The notes beneath the pieces are model-generated. The model did no database searches. It was not told the DNA's origin and saw only the letters and a list, made by a program, of their open reading frames with translations. The position numbers and the translations under genes are program-made. 64,000 bases of DNA from Megaustenia siamemsis (taxonomy: Eukaryota; Mollusca; Gastropoda; Stylommatophora; Ariophantidae), in assembly GCA_032433765.1 (NCBI GenBank), contig JAVIAB010000047.1:15727107-15791106 (forward strand), in the 5' to 3' direction. Positions 1-9,262 of this stretch are shown here, in pieces. Positions within the stretch are counted from its first letter, which is position 1. Every line of letters starts with the position of its first letter.

Positions 1-112
1 ACTTTGTTTCTATATCTCTTGTTGTTTTCCAGCTTTCACACGCATACGTAAGGGTTGATAGTACATTTGATTTGAATAGCCTAAGTTTTGTGTTTGTGCT
101 AATGAGTTTTGA
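1..112 (-). mobile_element. Non-LTR retrotransposon fragment (LINE-A), direct copy of 564-675
   Basis: These 112 bases match 564-675 base for base, with a constant offset of 563. They encode, on the minus strand, part of the region after the reverse transcriptase of the LINE called LINE-A here. Identity stops at 113, where the 3' tail of the next LINE-A copy begins. The two copies therefore lie head to tail, with this one cut at its 5' side and running off the left edge of the window. Confidence 0.8.
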
Positions 113-1100
113 GTATAGTATCTATCTATTGACCTTTCGAGCCGTAACCGGCCCATAGGGCGTAGACCAAGATACACCTTCTCCTATATGAATTTTTGTT
201 CTAGCAGTTTTCTTTTAAAGATATTTTATCAAATCTCGCCATCTGTCTCTGTTCTGTGCAAGCAGTTCTATCTCATTGAGGGAGCCGATTCCTGCTGCTC
301 TTGCCTCTCTCATCAATGTTCTTCTCAGTGTCTCCCTGGGTCTTCCTCTTTTCTTTTACCTGTTGTTTCCCATATGAGGGCTTGCTTTGCTATTCGATTA
401 TTATCTCTTCTCATCACATGTCCAACGTATGACCATCGTCTTTTCTTTATTACTGAACATATTAGTGGTTGATTGGCGATTTCTCTAATTTCCTCGTTTG
501 TTTTGAATTCGTTCCATTCTATACCAAGTATTTTCCTTAGACATTTATTTTCGAATGCGTTCAACTTTGTTTCTATATCTCTTGTTGTTTTCCAGCTTTC
601 ACACGCATACGTAAGGGTTGATAGTACATTTGATTTGAATAGCCTAAGTTTTGTGTTTGTGCTAATGAGTTTTGATTTCCACAACTTTTCAAGGCTTCTG
701 AAAGACATTGCTGCTTTAGCCAGTCTGATTCTAATTTCTTTGCTCGTATCCCCTTCTCGATCAATGTGACTTCCAAGATAGATGAAGTGATCGATCTCTT
801 CTACTGGTTTGTTTTCCATGTATATTTTGTCACTTGTTGGAATTAAACTTTTCATGACTTTAGTCTTTTCATGATTGACCTCAAGCCCAATTTTGCTGGC
901 TATTGATGATAGTTCATTTGTGTTTTCCTGCATCGTTTTTATCTGATTGCTGATGAGAACTATGTCATCAGCAAAGTCCAGGTCCTCCAAATGGTCTCCT
1001 TGTATCCATTCGATGCCTTTATTACCAGTGCAGCATTTCTTCATTATGAAGTCCATAACAATTCCAAATAACAAGGGCGATAAAATACATCCTTGTTATA
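113..1100 (-). mobile_element. LINE-A: 5'-truncated non-LTR retrotransposon, reverse transcriptase C-terminal half
   Basis: The minus strand encodes a reverse-transcriptase remnant. Near 1085 the frame reads QGCILSPLLFGIVMDF, the conserved stretch before the catalytic loop. It is followed by LDFADDIVLIS (FADD is the metal-binding box), then a thumb region with YLGSHIDREGD and a C-terminal part with [22 protein letters not shown]. The frame is open from 1074 to 325 and then decays. The 3' end on the minus strand lies near 113-130 and finishes in a short ATAGATAGATA-type tail. A second 3' end of the same family is at 20735-21040, which fixes the terminus. Endonuclease and N-terminal RT are missing, so the copy is dead. 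The clade was not determined. Confidence 0.85.
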
Positions 1101-1858
1101 TATATATTATACAATGCAAAAAAAAAAAAAATAGTATATACAATGCAAAAAATGTTAATGCTGGAAGATGGACTTCCAGACAACTCTGAAATTTTACAGC
1201 ACATTCACCATCGAGAGCTGCACCATCTGTTGGTTTAGCACATTCATTACCAAGGGGTTTAACATGATGTGACCACACAGTTTTTCATAATTTTCTTTTA
1301 ATTTAAAAGAACGAGATAATAAATGAAAATTGATCTAAACCAAGCATTTTGCTGGGATAATATGTTCAAGTAGTCAGAAAAGCAGTTAAGAGAATTACAA
1401 GGTTTTTTTTGAGAAATATTTGCCAAAACGTCAAGAAATCAAAGGGGCTTTACTTACTGATTACTAGAGCCACATTATGCAGCTTTTAGTTTGGAATGCT
1501 TTAATAATCTACCTTGAAAAACCATGGCAATCAACCATGGTAAACTTTCTCTTGGTGAATTTAATAATAAATTAAATAATAGTAAATTCAATAATTTCCA
1601 CCCACAAGAAATGACATGCCCTGGACAGCAAGAGGAAGGTGAAAAAGACAGACAGATCGAAGATAACCTGTTAGAGAATAACGGAGGCAGATACAAACAT
1701 TGTGGGCCTGATTGGATGTATCCTGTGAGGGAGGACCCTAGGCCATGATAACTTGAAGAAACTTCATGATGTCCAACAAAACGTGATAATTCGACGATAT
1801 TTTTAGCCGTCCTGCAAGACATCACAAGGCATTTTGGTGACTACTTCACTAATATAAG
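1101..1858. other. AT-rich intergenic stretch, no gene recognised
   Basis: It holds a poly-A run near 1117 and short open frames (for example 1524-1748 + and 1475-1825 -) without recognisable domains. The two frames overlap on opposite strands and have no detectable start context. I see no splice-bounded exon here. Confidence 0.5.
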
Positions 1859-1861
1859 CTA

Positions 1862-1916
1862 TAGCTTGTTTCATAAGTCGTGCCCAACTTTAAAAATCAA
1901 TATCTTTTAAACCGCT
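1862..1916 (+). repeat. Left terminal inverted repeat of the DNA transposon
   Basis: About 55 bp pair imperfectly with 3923-3977. The best-conserved blocks are the outer 14 bases, the TGCCCAACTT core and AACCG near the inner edge. It would be the transposase binding and cleavage site. Confidence 0.75.
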
Positions 1917-2245
1917 TTTTGTAATTTTTTCAAAATTTGCATGTATAGTTTTAATTATTAGAACCCAACAGGGAATTAATTTCATTAAAAACAAACATTT
2001 GGTTATTATTATTGCTTATTTGATTTATATAAATTTATAACGACCCATTGATGTAGTCAAAACTTAGTGTTTACAGTATTTAAGTTAAAAATAGCGATTA
2101 CAAATCCATACACGCTCAAATTTACGATTTTTCACGCTTTAAACGTGAGCTGTCTGACACAATTAGACACTTGTAGTAAACACGAGACATTGTGTGTTCC
2201 ATTTCCGTTAATTCAGCGGCGTAACGTGGAACAATAACATTTATC

Positions 2246-3523
2246 ATGAGTCTTAAAATGAAATTCTGCAGTTTACAAAACATCGCAATAAAAATGTATG
2301 ACTATTTTTGCAAAGAGGCTAAACGAGGAAGATTATTTCATTCTTTAGAAAACCCTGAGAATAGGACAAGACACATTTTGGATTTATCTAAACGGTCATT
2401 TAATCGCTGGATTCAAGCACGTGACCGTCAATGTTCCAAATATACAAAATCACAAGGAAGAGCAAAAATGTTGGATAATTTGGACAGTGAACTTATTAGA
2501 AGTGAAATTCACAAAATGTTGGGTATGAATGAAACTGTTACAATAAGAAAATTAAAAGTATCGCTGAAAAAGAACAACAGTATTGAAATATCAAAGTCTA
2601 CATTATGGAAGAATGTGAGAGCTGCAGGCTTTACATTCAGAAAGTATTCCAATGGACGAAACATCATCTGTGAGAAGCCACATATAGTAGTCATGAGAAG
2701 CAAGTACTTACGTGAAGTAAAAGAGGTGCGCAAGCAAGGTTATGATATTGTGTACTTGGATGAAACATGGATCAATGCTCACCACACTAACCAAAGGGAA
2801 TGGCAGTCATCAGATGGAAAGATTAAGAGATTAATACCTAGCAGCAAAGGACAGCGCTTGATAATTGCTCATGCAGGTAGTCGACAACATGGACTAATGC
2901 AGAATGCAGAGCTCATTTTTCTTTCAAAATCCATAGACAATCGGGATTATCACTCTGAGATGAATGGTCACATATTTAGACATTGGATTGAAAATTCTGT
3001 TCTCCCAGCACTAGATCGACCATCTTGCCTAATAATGGACAATGCAGCGTACCACAACATTGTTGCACTTGAAGATAAAGTCCCGACGTCATCCAGTACA
3101 AAAGATGCTATTAAGATATGGCTCACAAAGGAGCACATACAATTTAATAACATGTACTTAAAACCTGAATTACTATCTCTAGTAAAGCAAAAACAAAGGA
3201 TAAAGATTTTTCAAATATATAAGATTATCCAAGAGCACGGTCATATAAGTTTGAGGCTGCCACCTTACCATGCTCATTTAAATCCAATAGAACTAATCTG
3301 GGCAAAATTAAAAGGACAAGTGGCAGATGAAAATACAACATTCAAAATATGCGATGTAAAGACTCTTGCTAATCTCGCTTTATTAAATATAGACAAAGAT
3401 TATTGGGCTAAATGTGAAGACCACGTCTTAAAACAGGAAGAGGAATATTGGAAAAATGATGGTTTGTGGAATGTTCAACCCCAAACAGTTATTAGTCTTT
3501 TAAGCTTGTCTGATTCAGAATGA
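2246..3523 (+). CDS. DDE transposase, Tc1/mariner (IS630) superfamily, long D-to-E spacing
   Basis: This 425-residue protein would cut and paste the surrounding element. The N-terminal half (about 1-140) has a helix-turn-helix-like region (LSKRSFNRWIQARDRQ; TIRKLKVSLKKNNSIEISKSTLWKNV). The catalytic core shows the three acids of the DDE fold: D in YLDETWINAHH (about residue 172), D in CLIMDNAAYH (about 266), and E in HLNPIELIWAKLKG. I count 83 residues between the second D and the E, far above the 34 of classical mariner and close to the reported DD82E (Sailor) type; that assignment is inference. The start is the first ATG after an AT-rich leader about 385 bp from the left end. Another ATG lies 4 codons on. 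There are no internal stops. It is flanked by matching TIRs. Confidence 0.9.
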   Translation: MSLKMKFCSLQNIAIKMYDYFCKEAKRGRLFHSLENPENRTRHILDLSKRSFNRWIQARDRQCSKYTKSQGRAKMLDNLDSELIRSEIHKMLGMNETVTIRKLKVSLKKNNSIEISKSTLWKNVRAAGFTFRKYSNGRNIICEKPHIVVMRSKYLREVKEVRKQGYDIVYLDETWINAHHTNQREWQSSDGKIKRLIPSSKGQRLIIAHAGSRQHGLMQNAELIFLSKSIDNRDYHSEMNGHIFRHWIENSVLPALDRPSCLIMDNAAYHNIVALEDKVPTSSSTKDAIKIWLTKEHIQFNNMYLKPELLSLVKQKQRIKIFQIYKIIQEHGHISLRLPPYHAHLNPIELIWAKLKGQVADENTTFKICDVKTLANLALLNIDKDYWAKCEDHVLKQEEEYWKNDGLWNVQPQTVISLLSLSDSE

Positions 3524-3922
3524 AAGTATATAGCCCCCACAATGTTGGCCCCTATATTACCTTAAATTATTTCAACAAACGGTCCTTTTCAGGACCACAC
3601 AACTATGAAAATTGGACATACAGGTATACCTTGGTATTATTATCGTCCGTCCTCGAACTGAGCAGACAATAATTCTCCTGGTGTTTTGTTTTATCCAGTT
3701 ATTTCCCCATTACGGCCACGCCTTTACCTAGTGAAAATTAATCGTAGACCAGCAACTACGGTAATTTCTATTCTTTAGGGCTTCACAATTTACAATTTTG
3801 ACAAACATCAAAGAAATATCGCCGCTTTAAGAAAACTGCAGCTGCAAGATATTTGTTAAATATACATTTAAAGGGTCTTTTGCATTCTAATAACATTTGG
3901 AAAATTTCAAAAGTATTTAACA

Positions 3923-3977
3923 AACGGTTAGAGAGTAATAGCGTTTTGAAGTTGGGCATATGTTTTGAAACGAGCTA
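3923..3977 (-). repeat. Right terminal inverted repeat of the DNA transposon
   Basis: It mirrors 1862-1916. It ends in GAGCTA, followed by the target TA at 3978-3979. It differs from the left TIR mainly by substitutions in the middle third. Confidence 0.75.
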
Positions 3978-4029
3978 TAGATAGGACGGTAAACAGAAGT
4001 TTTGCATGGTTTAGACTGATTTCTCCCAT

Positions 4030-4515
4030 TTTAGTCAATGTCTTTTGGACCGGAAACAGCTGAACAAGCTTGTAAGTCCATATGCAAAGTAAGAAAGAAG
4101 GTTAAATGCATTCCTATGCAATGTCTGCGCCGTATTCTTGGTATCACCAGGAAGGATAAAGTGACAAACATGGAGGTCATGACTCGCACAGGCCTCCCGA
4201 ACATCTACACGCTGCTCAAACAATGTAGGTTATGCTGGATTTGCCAAGTACACCATATGAAAGATGGCTGCATACCAAAAGATATCCTCTAGGGACAACT
4301 AGCAGCTGGTAAAAGAACTAGGGGGCGCCAAAAACTTTTATTTCTAGACGTGTGTAAACGAGACATGAAGACTCTGAACATAGACACTGCAGCCTGGGAA
4401 GAAATAGCTGCAGACCGCAATCTTTGGAAACACACTCTAAAGCTCTGACGCATACAAAAAGCAGACATATTCATAGAAAAAGAGAATGCACTGAGAAAGA
4501 AAAAAAAAATAACAT
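4030..4515 (+). pseudogene. LINE reverse-transcriptase C-terminal remnant
   Basis: The + strand translation carries the characteristic end of a non-LTR polyprotein: CLRRILGITRKDKVTN, then CRLCWICQVHHMKDGCIPKDIL. After an in-frame stop at 4290 it continues with a GKRTRGRQ basic motif and VCKRDMKTLNIDTAAWEE. The frame stops again near 4446. The upstream RT core is absent. It is a 5'-truncated, decayed copy, in a different family from LINE-A. Its CLRRILGITRKD motif is shared with the fragment at 7610-8405. Confidence 0.8.
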
Positions 4516-4928
4516 TTCTAGGGGCATGGAAAAATCCAGTCAATTATAACTGACGGAGGCTACTACATGGATGTTATGCAATTAACAAGCCTTTCCAAAA
4601 ATGAAAACGTTATGTTTTTACCTATACATCAAAATCAAAGTGGAGAAATCGCTAACATCTTGGAAATATCTCAACTTAGATTAAATAGTTCTCATGTTAT
4701 GACCATTATTATGCACCATAGGTAAGTGTTTTATACAGGGTGTCCAAAAAAGAATGTACCCTTTTCTTTTTTTTTCCAGATGAGCAGTGTGTGCAAAGAC
4801 TAGTAACAAGCAGCATCAACTGTAACTGAAGCATAAAAGCTTAAGTTGAAATACAGAAAGCATTTTGTGCTGTAAACTAAGTATTGAGTATGGGAGGAAA
4901 TGGACTATCAGTATCTAAACAATATCTG
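4516..4928. other. Intergenic, with a lone mariner-type end at about 4733
   Basis: At 4732-4765 the sequence TACAGGGTGTCCAAAAAAG looks like the terminus of a Tc1/mariner element or MITE preceded by TA. I found no matching opposite end nearby, so only a possible broken element is claimed. The rest of the stretch shows nothing recognisable. Confidence 0.35.
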
Positions 4929-5535
4929 AGAAGGAAGTAACTGTTACCGATGGACAATTCACCAAAGAGAAGGAAGTAAATGTCCCTGGTGGAGAATTCG
5001 CCAAAGAGAAGAAAGTAAAAGTTCCTGGTGGACAATTCGTCAAAGAGAAGAAAGTAAAAGTTCCTGGTGGACAATTCGTCAAAGAGAAGGAAGTAAACAT
5101 CCCCAGTGGACAATTCACCAAAAAGAAGAAAGTAAATGTTCCTGGTGAACAATTCACCAAAGAGAAGGAAGTAAAACAGTTCCTGGTGGACAATTCACCA
5201 AAGAGAAGGAAGTAAATGTCCCTGGTGGACAATTCACCAAAGAGAAGAAAGTAAAAGTTCCTGGTGGACAATTCACCAAAGAGAAGGAAGTAAATGTTCC
5301 TGGTGGACAATTCACCAAAGAGAAGAAAGTAAATGTCTCTGGTGGACAATTAACCCAAGAGAAGGAGTAAATGTTCCTAGTAGACAATTCACCAAAGAGA
5401 ACAAAGTATATGTTCCTAGTAGACAATTCACCAAAGAGAACAAAGTATATGTTCCTAGTAGACAATTCACCAAAGAGAACAAAGTATATGTTCCTAGTAG
5501 ACAATTCACCAAAGAGAAGTAAATGTCTCTGATGA
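4929..5535 (+). repeat. 39-bp minisatellite, about 15 units
   Basis: The unit is 39 bp (13 codons) and centres on GGACAATTCACCAAAGAG. Two subfamilies occur. Units up to about 5340 carry CCTGGTGG and GAAGGAAGTAAA. The last four (about 5370-5520) carry CCTAGTAG and GAACAAAGTATA and are nearly identical, so they expanded last. Because 39 divides by 3, frames stay open over many units on both strands. No ATG precedes the + frame (a TAA lies at 4916) and a frame change occurs near 5172, so I read it as a non-coding tandem repeat. Confidence 0.9.
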
Positions 5536-5559
5536 ATAATTCACCGAATTGAAGGAAAA

Positions 5560-6539
5560 CTTGAACAAAATCAGAGTAGGAAAGATGTATTGGTTTGGTA
5601 AACTGCTTTTCTTAAAGTAGTCACACTTGACAGTTGCTATCGCGGAAAGGTAAGTAAACTTAAAGGCTAGAGAAACATTCCTGAACAAATGCGTTCTGAA
5701 TACTGACACACAAAGCCCAAAGCAGCAAAACCCAATCTGCTATTAAGGGTATGATGAAAAGGTAATTTTTGAACTTTTGTTATGATATTAGTTAAAAGGC
5801 TCATTCACTGACCCATATCATATGCGACTTATTTATTGATAGTTTGATGCCCTTGTCCAAATGTCTTCCATCTATCTCTCTGAGATGATCGAAAGCAAAG
5901 TGTCATGTCTCTTTATATGCCAACAAATTTTACATTTATCTTATGTGCTAATTTTTATACGCGCAACAGTTCATACAGAGAGATGAATTCCCTCCATGAA
6001 TCTAACTTTGGAGAAATCTATCATGTGTTGTCATAGCTCTCTTCTCTTCGGTATTTTCCAATTCCTTCCAGATTTTTATAAAACTGCTTCTAATTACTCC
6101 CTTCCTTTCCATTGATATATCTTATTCATTAGATGCTTTGATAAATTGTTTTCAATGTTTGTCAGATCATAAAATCACAAGTAACTTTTTCACCGGAGAT
6201 GGACATAGAGCCTTTTCTACTCATATTTTCATCATGATTGTAGCATATACTCAGCATAGCTTCCATTTGAACACAAAAGTGTAAAATTTGAAAGCGATGA
6301 GCCAATCAGATAAACAAATGAAGTGACTACATCCACTTATGAAATCATAGTGGATACCATAGTTGTGCATTCATTATTCACATAAAGATTTGTATGTGAA
6401 ATCATCATCGGCTCATAATAAATAAATGAAGGAGCTGTACTTGACAAATACGAGGTTTGTCAATAAATTCCACTATGACAGAAGTAAAATTGGGTATTTT
6501 ACTACCCAGGAAGAAAATGTTGTTACTTTTCATGATAAC
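5560..6539. other. Intergenic, nothing recognised
   Basis: AT-rich single-copy-looking sequence. No open frame of useful length, no RNA gene and no repeat structure was seen. Confidence 0.5.
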
Positions 6540-6554
6540 AGCAAAAGAGTGTAC

Positions 6555-7548
6555 TAGAGGTGAAGGCGCGCCTCCCAGCAGCAGAACTGGAAGTTGTCAG
6601 CTACCCACGGTTGATGGCTTACGCCAGAATTGGTGAACCAGAACCATCCCTCTCTCTCTCTCTACGATCAAGACTCAATCAGAGTAGGATTCCAGACTCT
6701 CTCATAAAGTCAGCTGTCTGTTTAAGCGAATCGATTGCCCCATATAGTTTCTCTTCCAGTGAGGTGGGCGTGGACCACATTGCTTTTCTCAGGTCTGTGT
6801 ACTGGGGAGCAATCCTATAGAACATGTTTTGTAGTCATATTGTCCAGTGTACATAGTGGCATAGGCTGGTTGTACCTATTTTGAATTTGGTGAACATGTG
6901 ATTTCTCATTCTATTGTGGCCAGTGCGTAGGCGAAGTATGATGACTTGATCCCTCCTTGATAGTTGGTGGTATCCGTCACTCTCGTTATGCTTTGGGTAT
7001 TCTCGTTTTCATTTTTTATGGAACTGACCCTTGAGGATGGATTTGGCTTCATCATAACTGAGCGGATGGTTCTCTTGTGGTAATCTCCCTCCCTCTTTAG
7101 CTAATTTGTCTGCGTGTTTGTTCCCGTGTATATTACAGAGTGATGGTATCCACTGAATGACTACTCTCTGGAAGTTATTGCATAGTTGGTCCAGGGTTGT
7201 TCCTCAAGTCATCTAGTTCATTGTTCTTGGGGCATTTTAGAGCTGATAGTACTGACAGTGCGTCAGTCAGAATCACCAATTTATTGTGCATGTTATTGAA
7301 CCATCCAGACCATGCTCCACCTCTCCGTGGTGCCTTCAGTATCAGACTAACCTGTCTAGTCTGGCCGAGCGAGTAGGAAGAGGGAAAACAACCTGGTACT
7401 CAAAAATGTTGCACTGAAGTTGGATGAGTTGGGCCGAAAGGCATAAATAACACAGTTATACTGCAAACCACAATACAATGCAGATCGCCCACTTTTAGGG
7501 CGGATAATGAAGAGGTGTACTCCTTTAGTCATCGGGCGAATACAAGCA
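6555..7548 (+). mobile_element. Element D: short retroposed repeat, interrupted by a LINE fragment
   Basis: A perfect 15-bp duplication (AGCAAAAGAGTGTAC) lies at 6540-6554 and 7549-7563 and brackets this unit. Without the nested LINE (6650-7297) and one copy of its 9-bp duplication the element is about 340 bp, SINE-sized. Two other copies, 32925-33190 (+) and 33836-34110 (-), are uninterrupted across the same junction. Diagnostic pieces are GAAGTTGTCAGC, GGTGAACCAGAACCATCC and TTGGGCCGAAAGGC. I found no clear polymerase III A/B boxes, so its class is unresolved. Confidence 0.8.
6650..7297 (-). mobile_element. Nested LINE 3' fragment with RNase H domain
   Basis: The minus strand translates, with some breaks, into an RNase H domain: LVILTDALSVLSALKC, then QWIPSLCNIHGNKHADKLAK (the GN..AD motif). 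The usual C-terminal tail of RNase H-bearing non-LTR elements follows: QVIILRLRTGHNRMRNHMF, and near the end LEEKLYGAI. The minus-strand 3' end at 6650 finishes in a GAGAGAGAGAGAG tract. The 9-bp duplication GAACCATCC at 6641-6649 and 7298-7306 shows a true retroposition event into element D. The RT portion is missing because of 5' truncation. Confidence 0.85.
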
Positions 7549-7719
7549 AGCAAAAGAGTGTACCTATTTTGTCTATTAGACACTAAACCCACATGATTTT
7601 CAAGTGACATGGCACACCAAATATTCATTTCCCCCACATTATGCTATCAATGCCAAACATGGTCACTTACAGCTAAGTATAAAAGAAAGCTTGTCACCAC
7701 AAAGATGAGATGTCTGAGA

Positions 7720-7866
7720 AAAGTGCATGGAGTGACCAGAAAAGTGCATGGAGTGACCAGAAAAGTGCATGGAGTGACCAGAAAAGTGCATGGAGTGACC
7801 AGAAAAGTGCATGGAGTGACCAGAAAAGTGCATGGAGTGACCAGAAAAGTGCATGGAGTGACCAGA
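7720..7866 (+). repeat. 21-bp in-frame tandem repeat, seven copies
   Basis: The unit AAAGTGCATGGAGTGACCAG plus A occurs seven times with no differences seen. It encodes KVHGVTR repeated in the LINE frame. Identity between units shows a very recent expansion of what was one codon block in the parent element. Confidence 0.95.
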
Positions 7867-7901
7867 AAAGACAGAATTAGACTGACATTATATGAGAAAG
7901 A

Positions 7902-8167
7902 GGGAAGCCACGATAGCTCAGTGGTTAGTGAACTGGACAAACAAAGGACAAGAAATAGGGTTCGATCCCAACTGATGGCTTCCAGGTTCACCCAGCCTTC
8001 AATGGGTACCAGATTTTTTTATCGGAAAGTAAAGCGGCACGGGTGTAATACTGACCACATTACCCCAAAAATCATGTGCCGAAGGTCTGTAAAATTTATG
8101 GTCACTAACACCATGTTCCTTATATGCCACTAGGCGTGACGGGGGCACTTTACTTTTACTTTTTACG
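7902..8167 (+). mobile_element. SINE-1: tRNA-derived SINE with 9-bp target duplication
   Basis: The head has a polymerase III A box (GATAGCTCAGTGGTTAGTG) and a B box (GGGTTCGATCCC), about 50 bases apart as in a tRNA. A body common to all copies follows (GGCTTCCAGGTTCACCCAG, AAAGTAAAGCGGCAC, CACTAACACCAT), then a tail of CTTTACTTTTACTTTTT. TGAGAAAGA is duplicated at 7893-7901 and 8168-8176. Other copies are at 14638-14733, 16905-17040 (-), 22231-22673 (-) and 22416-22637 (+). Confidence 0.9.
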
Positions 8168-8405
8168 TGAGAAAGAATAGACACTGAACAAATTCTAAGC
8201 CAATTACAGAAACAACAAATAAACTGCTTGCCCGTCTAGAAAGAATTCCATGTAATTCCTTACCATACAAAAGCATATATTAAAAGAGGAGAAAAAGTAG
8301 AGGCAGACCAAGAGTAAAATGGACAGACAACATAAGTGACAATGATTGAAGCCGCTAAAAGTTGAGAATCAGAACTTTGTATCTCCCTCACAACTTGAAC
8401 GGGTA

Positions 8406-9027
8406 CAAAAGAAATTAAAGAAAGAAAGAGATGGATACCAAATGTGCCTCCAAAGAAAGATAGTTTTTTTATCCATTTTAGGAAAAGAAATATACCAATT
8501 ACGCTTGGATATTTTTTTCAATGCGTAGTTCTGATTAGGTGAAGTATTTTCTTCATTTTATTACTGATTAAAGAGAGTTGTAATAAAATAGTATGTATAC
8601 TAAGATCCAGCATTCATTTTTACATAGATGTAGATAATTTCAACAAGATAACACCAATTAGTTGTTATCGCAATTCACGCCCAACGGTTATTACATTAAC
8701 GCAATCTCTACACCTTTGAAAATGGCTTTCATGAACATTCTTGGAGTGACATTAAAAAATCAGCTAAGATGTAGTTAATTAATATGAATGTTTAAATTTA
8801 GCATCCTCTTTTTGTATGAGTGTGGTAAAATTCAAGGTGACATAGACACCTAATTTGGTGCTGCCTGCAATTAAATGACTATTATTATTTACACTTTGCC
8901 ATTATTTAGCTAACACTAACATCATACGTGCCTTGGCCCTAATGAAGGAGGTGTGGCCTAGTCATGACTTAGACATAACCCTAATATCATTAGGCATCCA
9001 GGAATTTTAAGCTGATTATGAAAAACT
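8406..9027. other. Intergenic, nothing recognised
   Basis: AT-rich, with a few short frames without domains (for example 8346-8528 +, which starts in LINE sequence). No RNA gene was seen. Confidence 0.5.
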
Positions 9028-9262
9028 TTTTAGGCCATGTTAAAAGACACAACAGCCTACTAAAAGTAATCTTGGAGGGGAAAATACAAGGTAAAAGAGG
9101 CAGACCAAGACTAACATGGACGAGTCACAAGTGACATCAAAAGATGGACAACTCAGCCTATGACAATCTGCACCATCAAAGCAAGAGATAGAGCAGAATG
9201 GTGCACCATGATAGTAGTCAACCTTCATTGTGAAGATGGCACTCGATGATGGTGATGATAAA
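9028..9262 (+). mobile_element. RTE-type LINE, 3'-end fragment
   Basis: This matches the last 230 bases of the element at 23642-27003: GGCCATGTTAAAAGACACAA, GAGGCAGACCAAGACTAACA and the GAAGATGGCACT end. It finishes in a short GATGATGGTGATGAT tail, typical of RTE elements. It is strongly 5' truncated. The coding text is broken (an extra ACAAGTG segment near 9127). Confidence 0.85.

Larger units (their letters stand above)
1862..3977 (+). mobile_element. Complete Tc1/mariner-superfamily DNA transposon with TIRs and TA target duplication
   Basis: The ends are imperfect inverted repeats. The left end reads TAGCTTGTTTCATAAG and the right end, reversed, TAGCTCGTTTCAAAAC. Both then share TGCCCAACTT and a further match to about 55 bp (AACCG). 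Each end is flanked by TA (1860-1861 and 3978-3979), the target of this superfamily. The 2,116-bp interior has an AT-rich leader, one uninterrupted transposase gene and a trailer of about 450 bp. Intact ends plus an intact gene suggest a recent, possibly active copy. Related but broken copies are at 35598-36896 and 36897-37671. Confidence 0.88.
7610..8405 (+). pseudogene. LINE C-terminal remnant, split by a SINE and expanded by a 21-bp repeat
   Basis: The + translation gives LCYQCQTWSLTAKYKRKL, then TTKMRCLRK-VHGVTRKDRIR, equivalent to the CLRRILGITRKD segment at 4110. After a SINE (7902-8167) it resumes with GKRGRPR-like text (about 8285-8340: RGRPRVKWTDNISDND). Inside the conserved turn a 21-bp unit is repeated seven times. 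In-frame stops and lost flanks show it is not functional. Confidence 0.75.

Noticed and set aside
4877..5709. Minus-strand open frames of about 90-144 codons rich in F, L and S
   Set aside because: They are the reverse reading of the 39-bp minisatellite. Period divisible by 3 explains their length.
7909..7965. Possible tRNA gene (A and B boxes)
   Set aside because: It is the head of SINE-1: the same body and tail follow in several copies, a target duplication is present, and no complete cloverleaf with acceptor stem forms.
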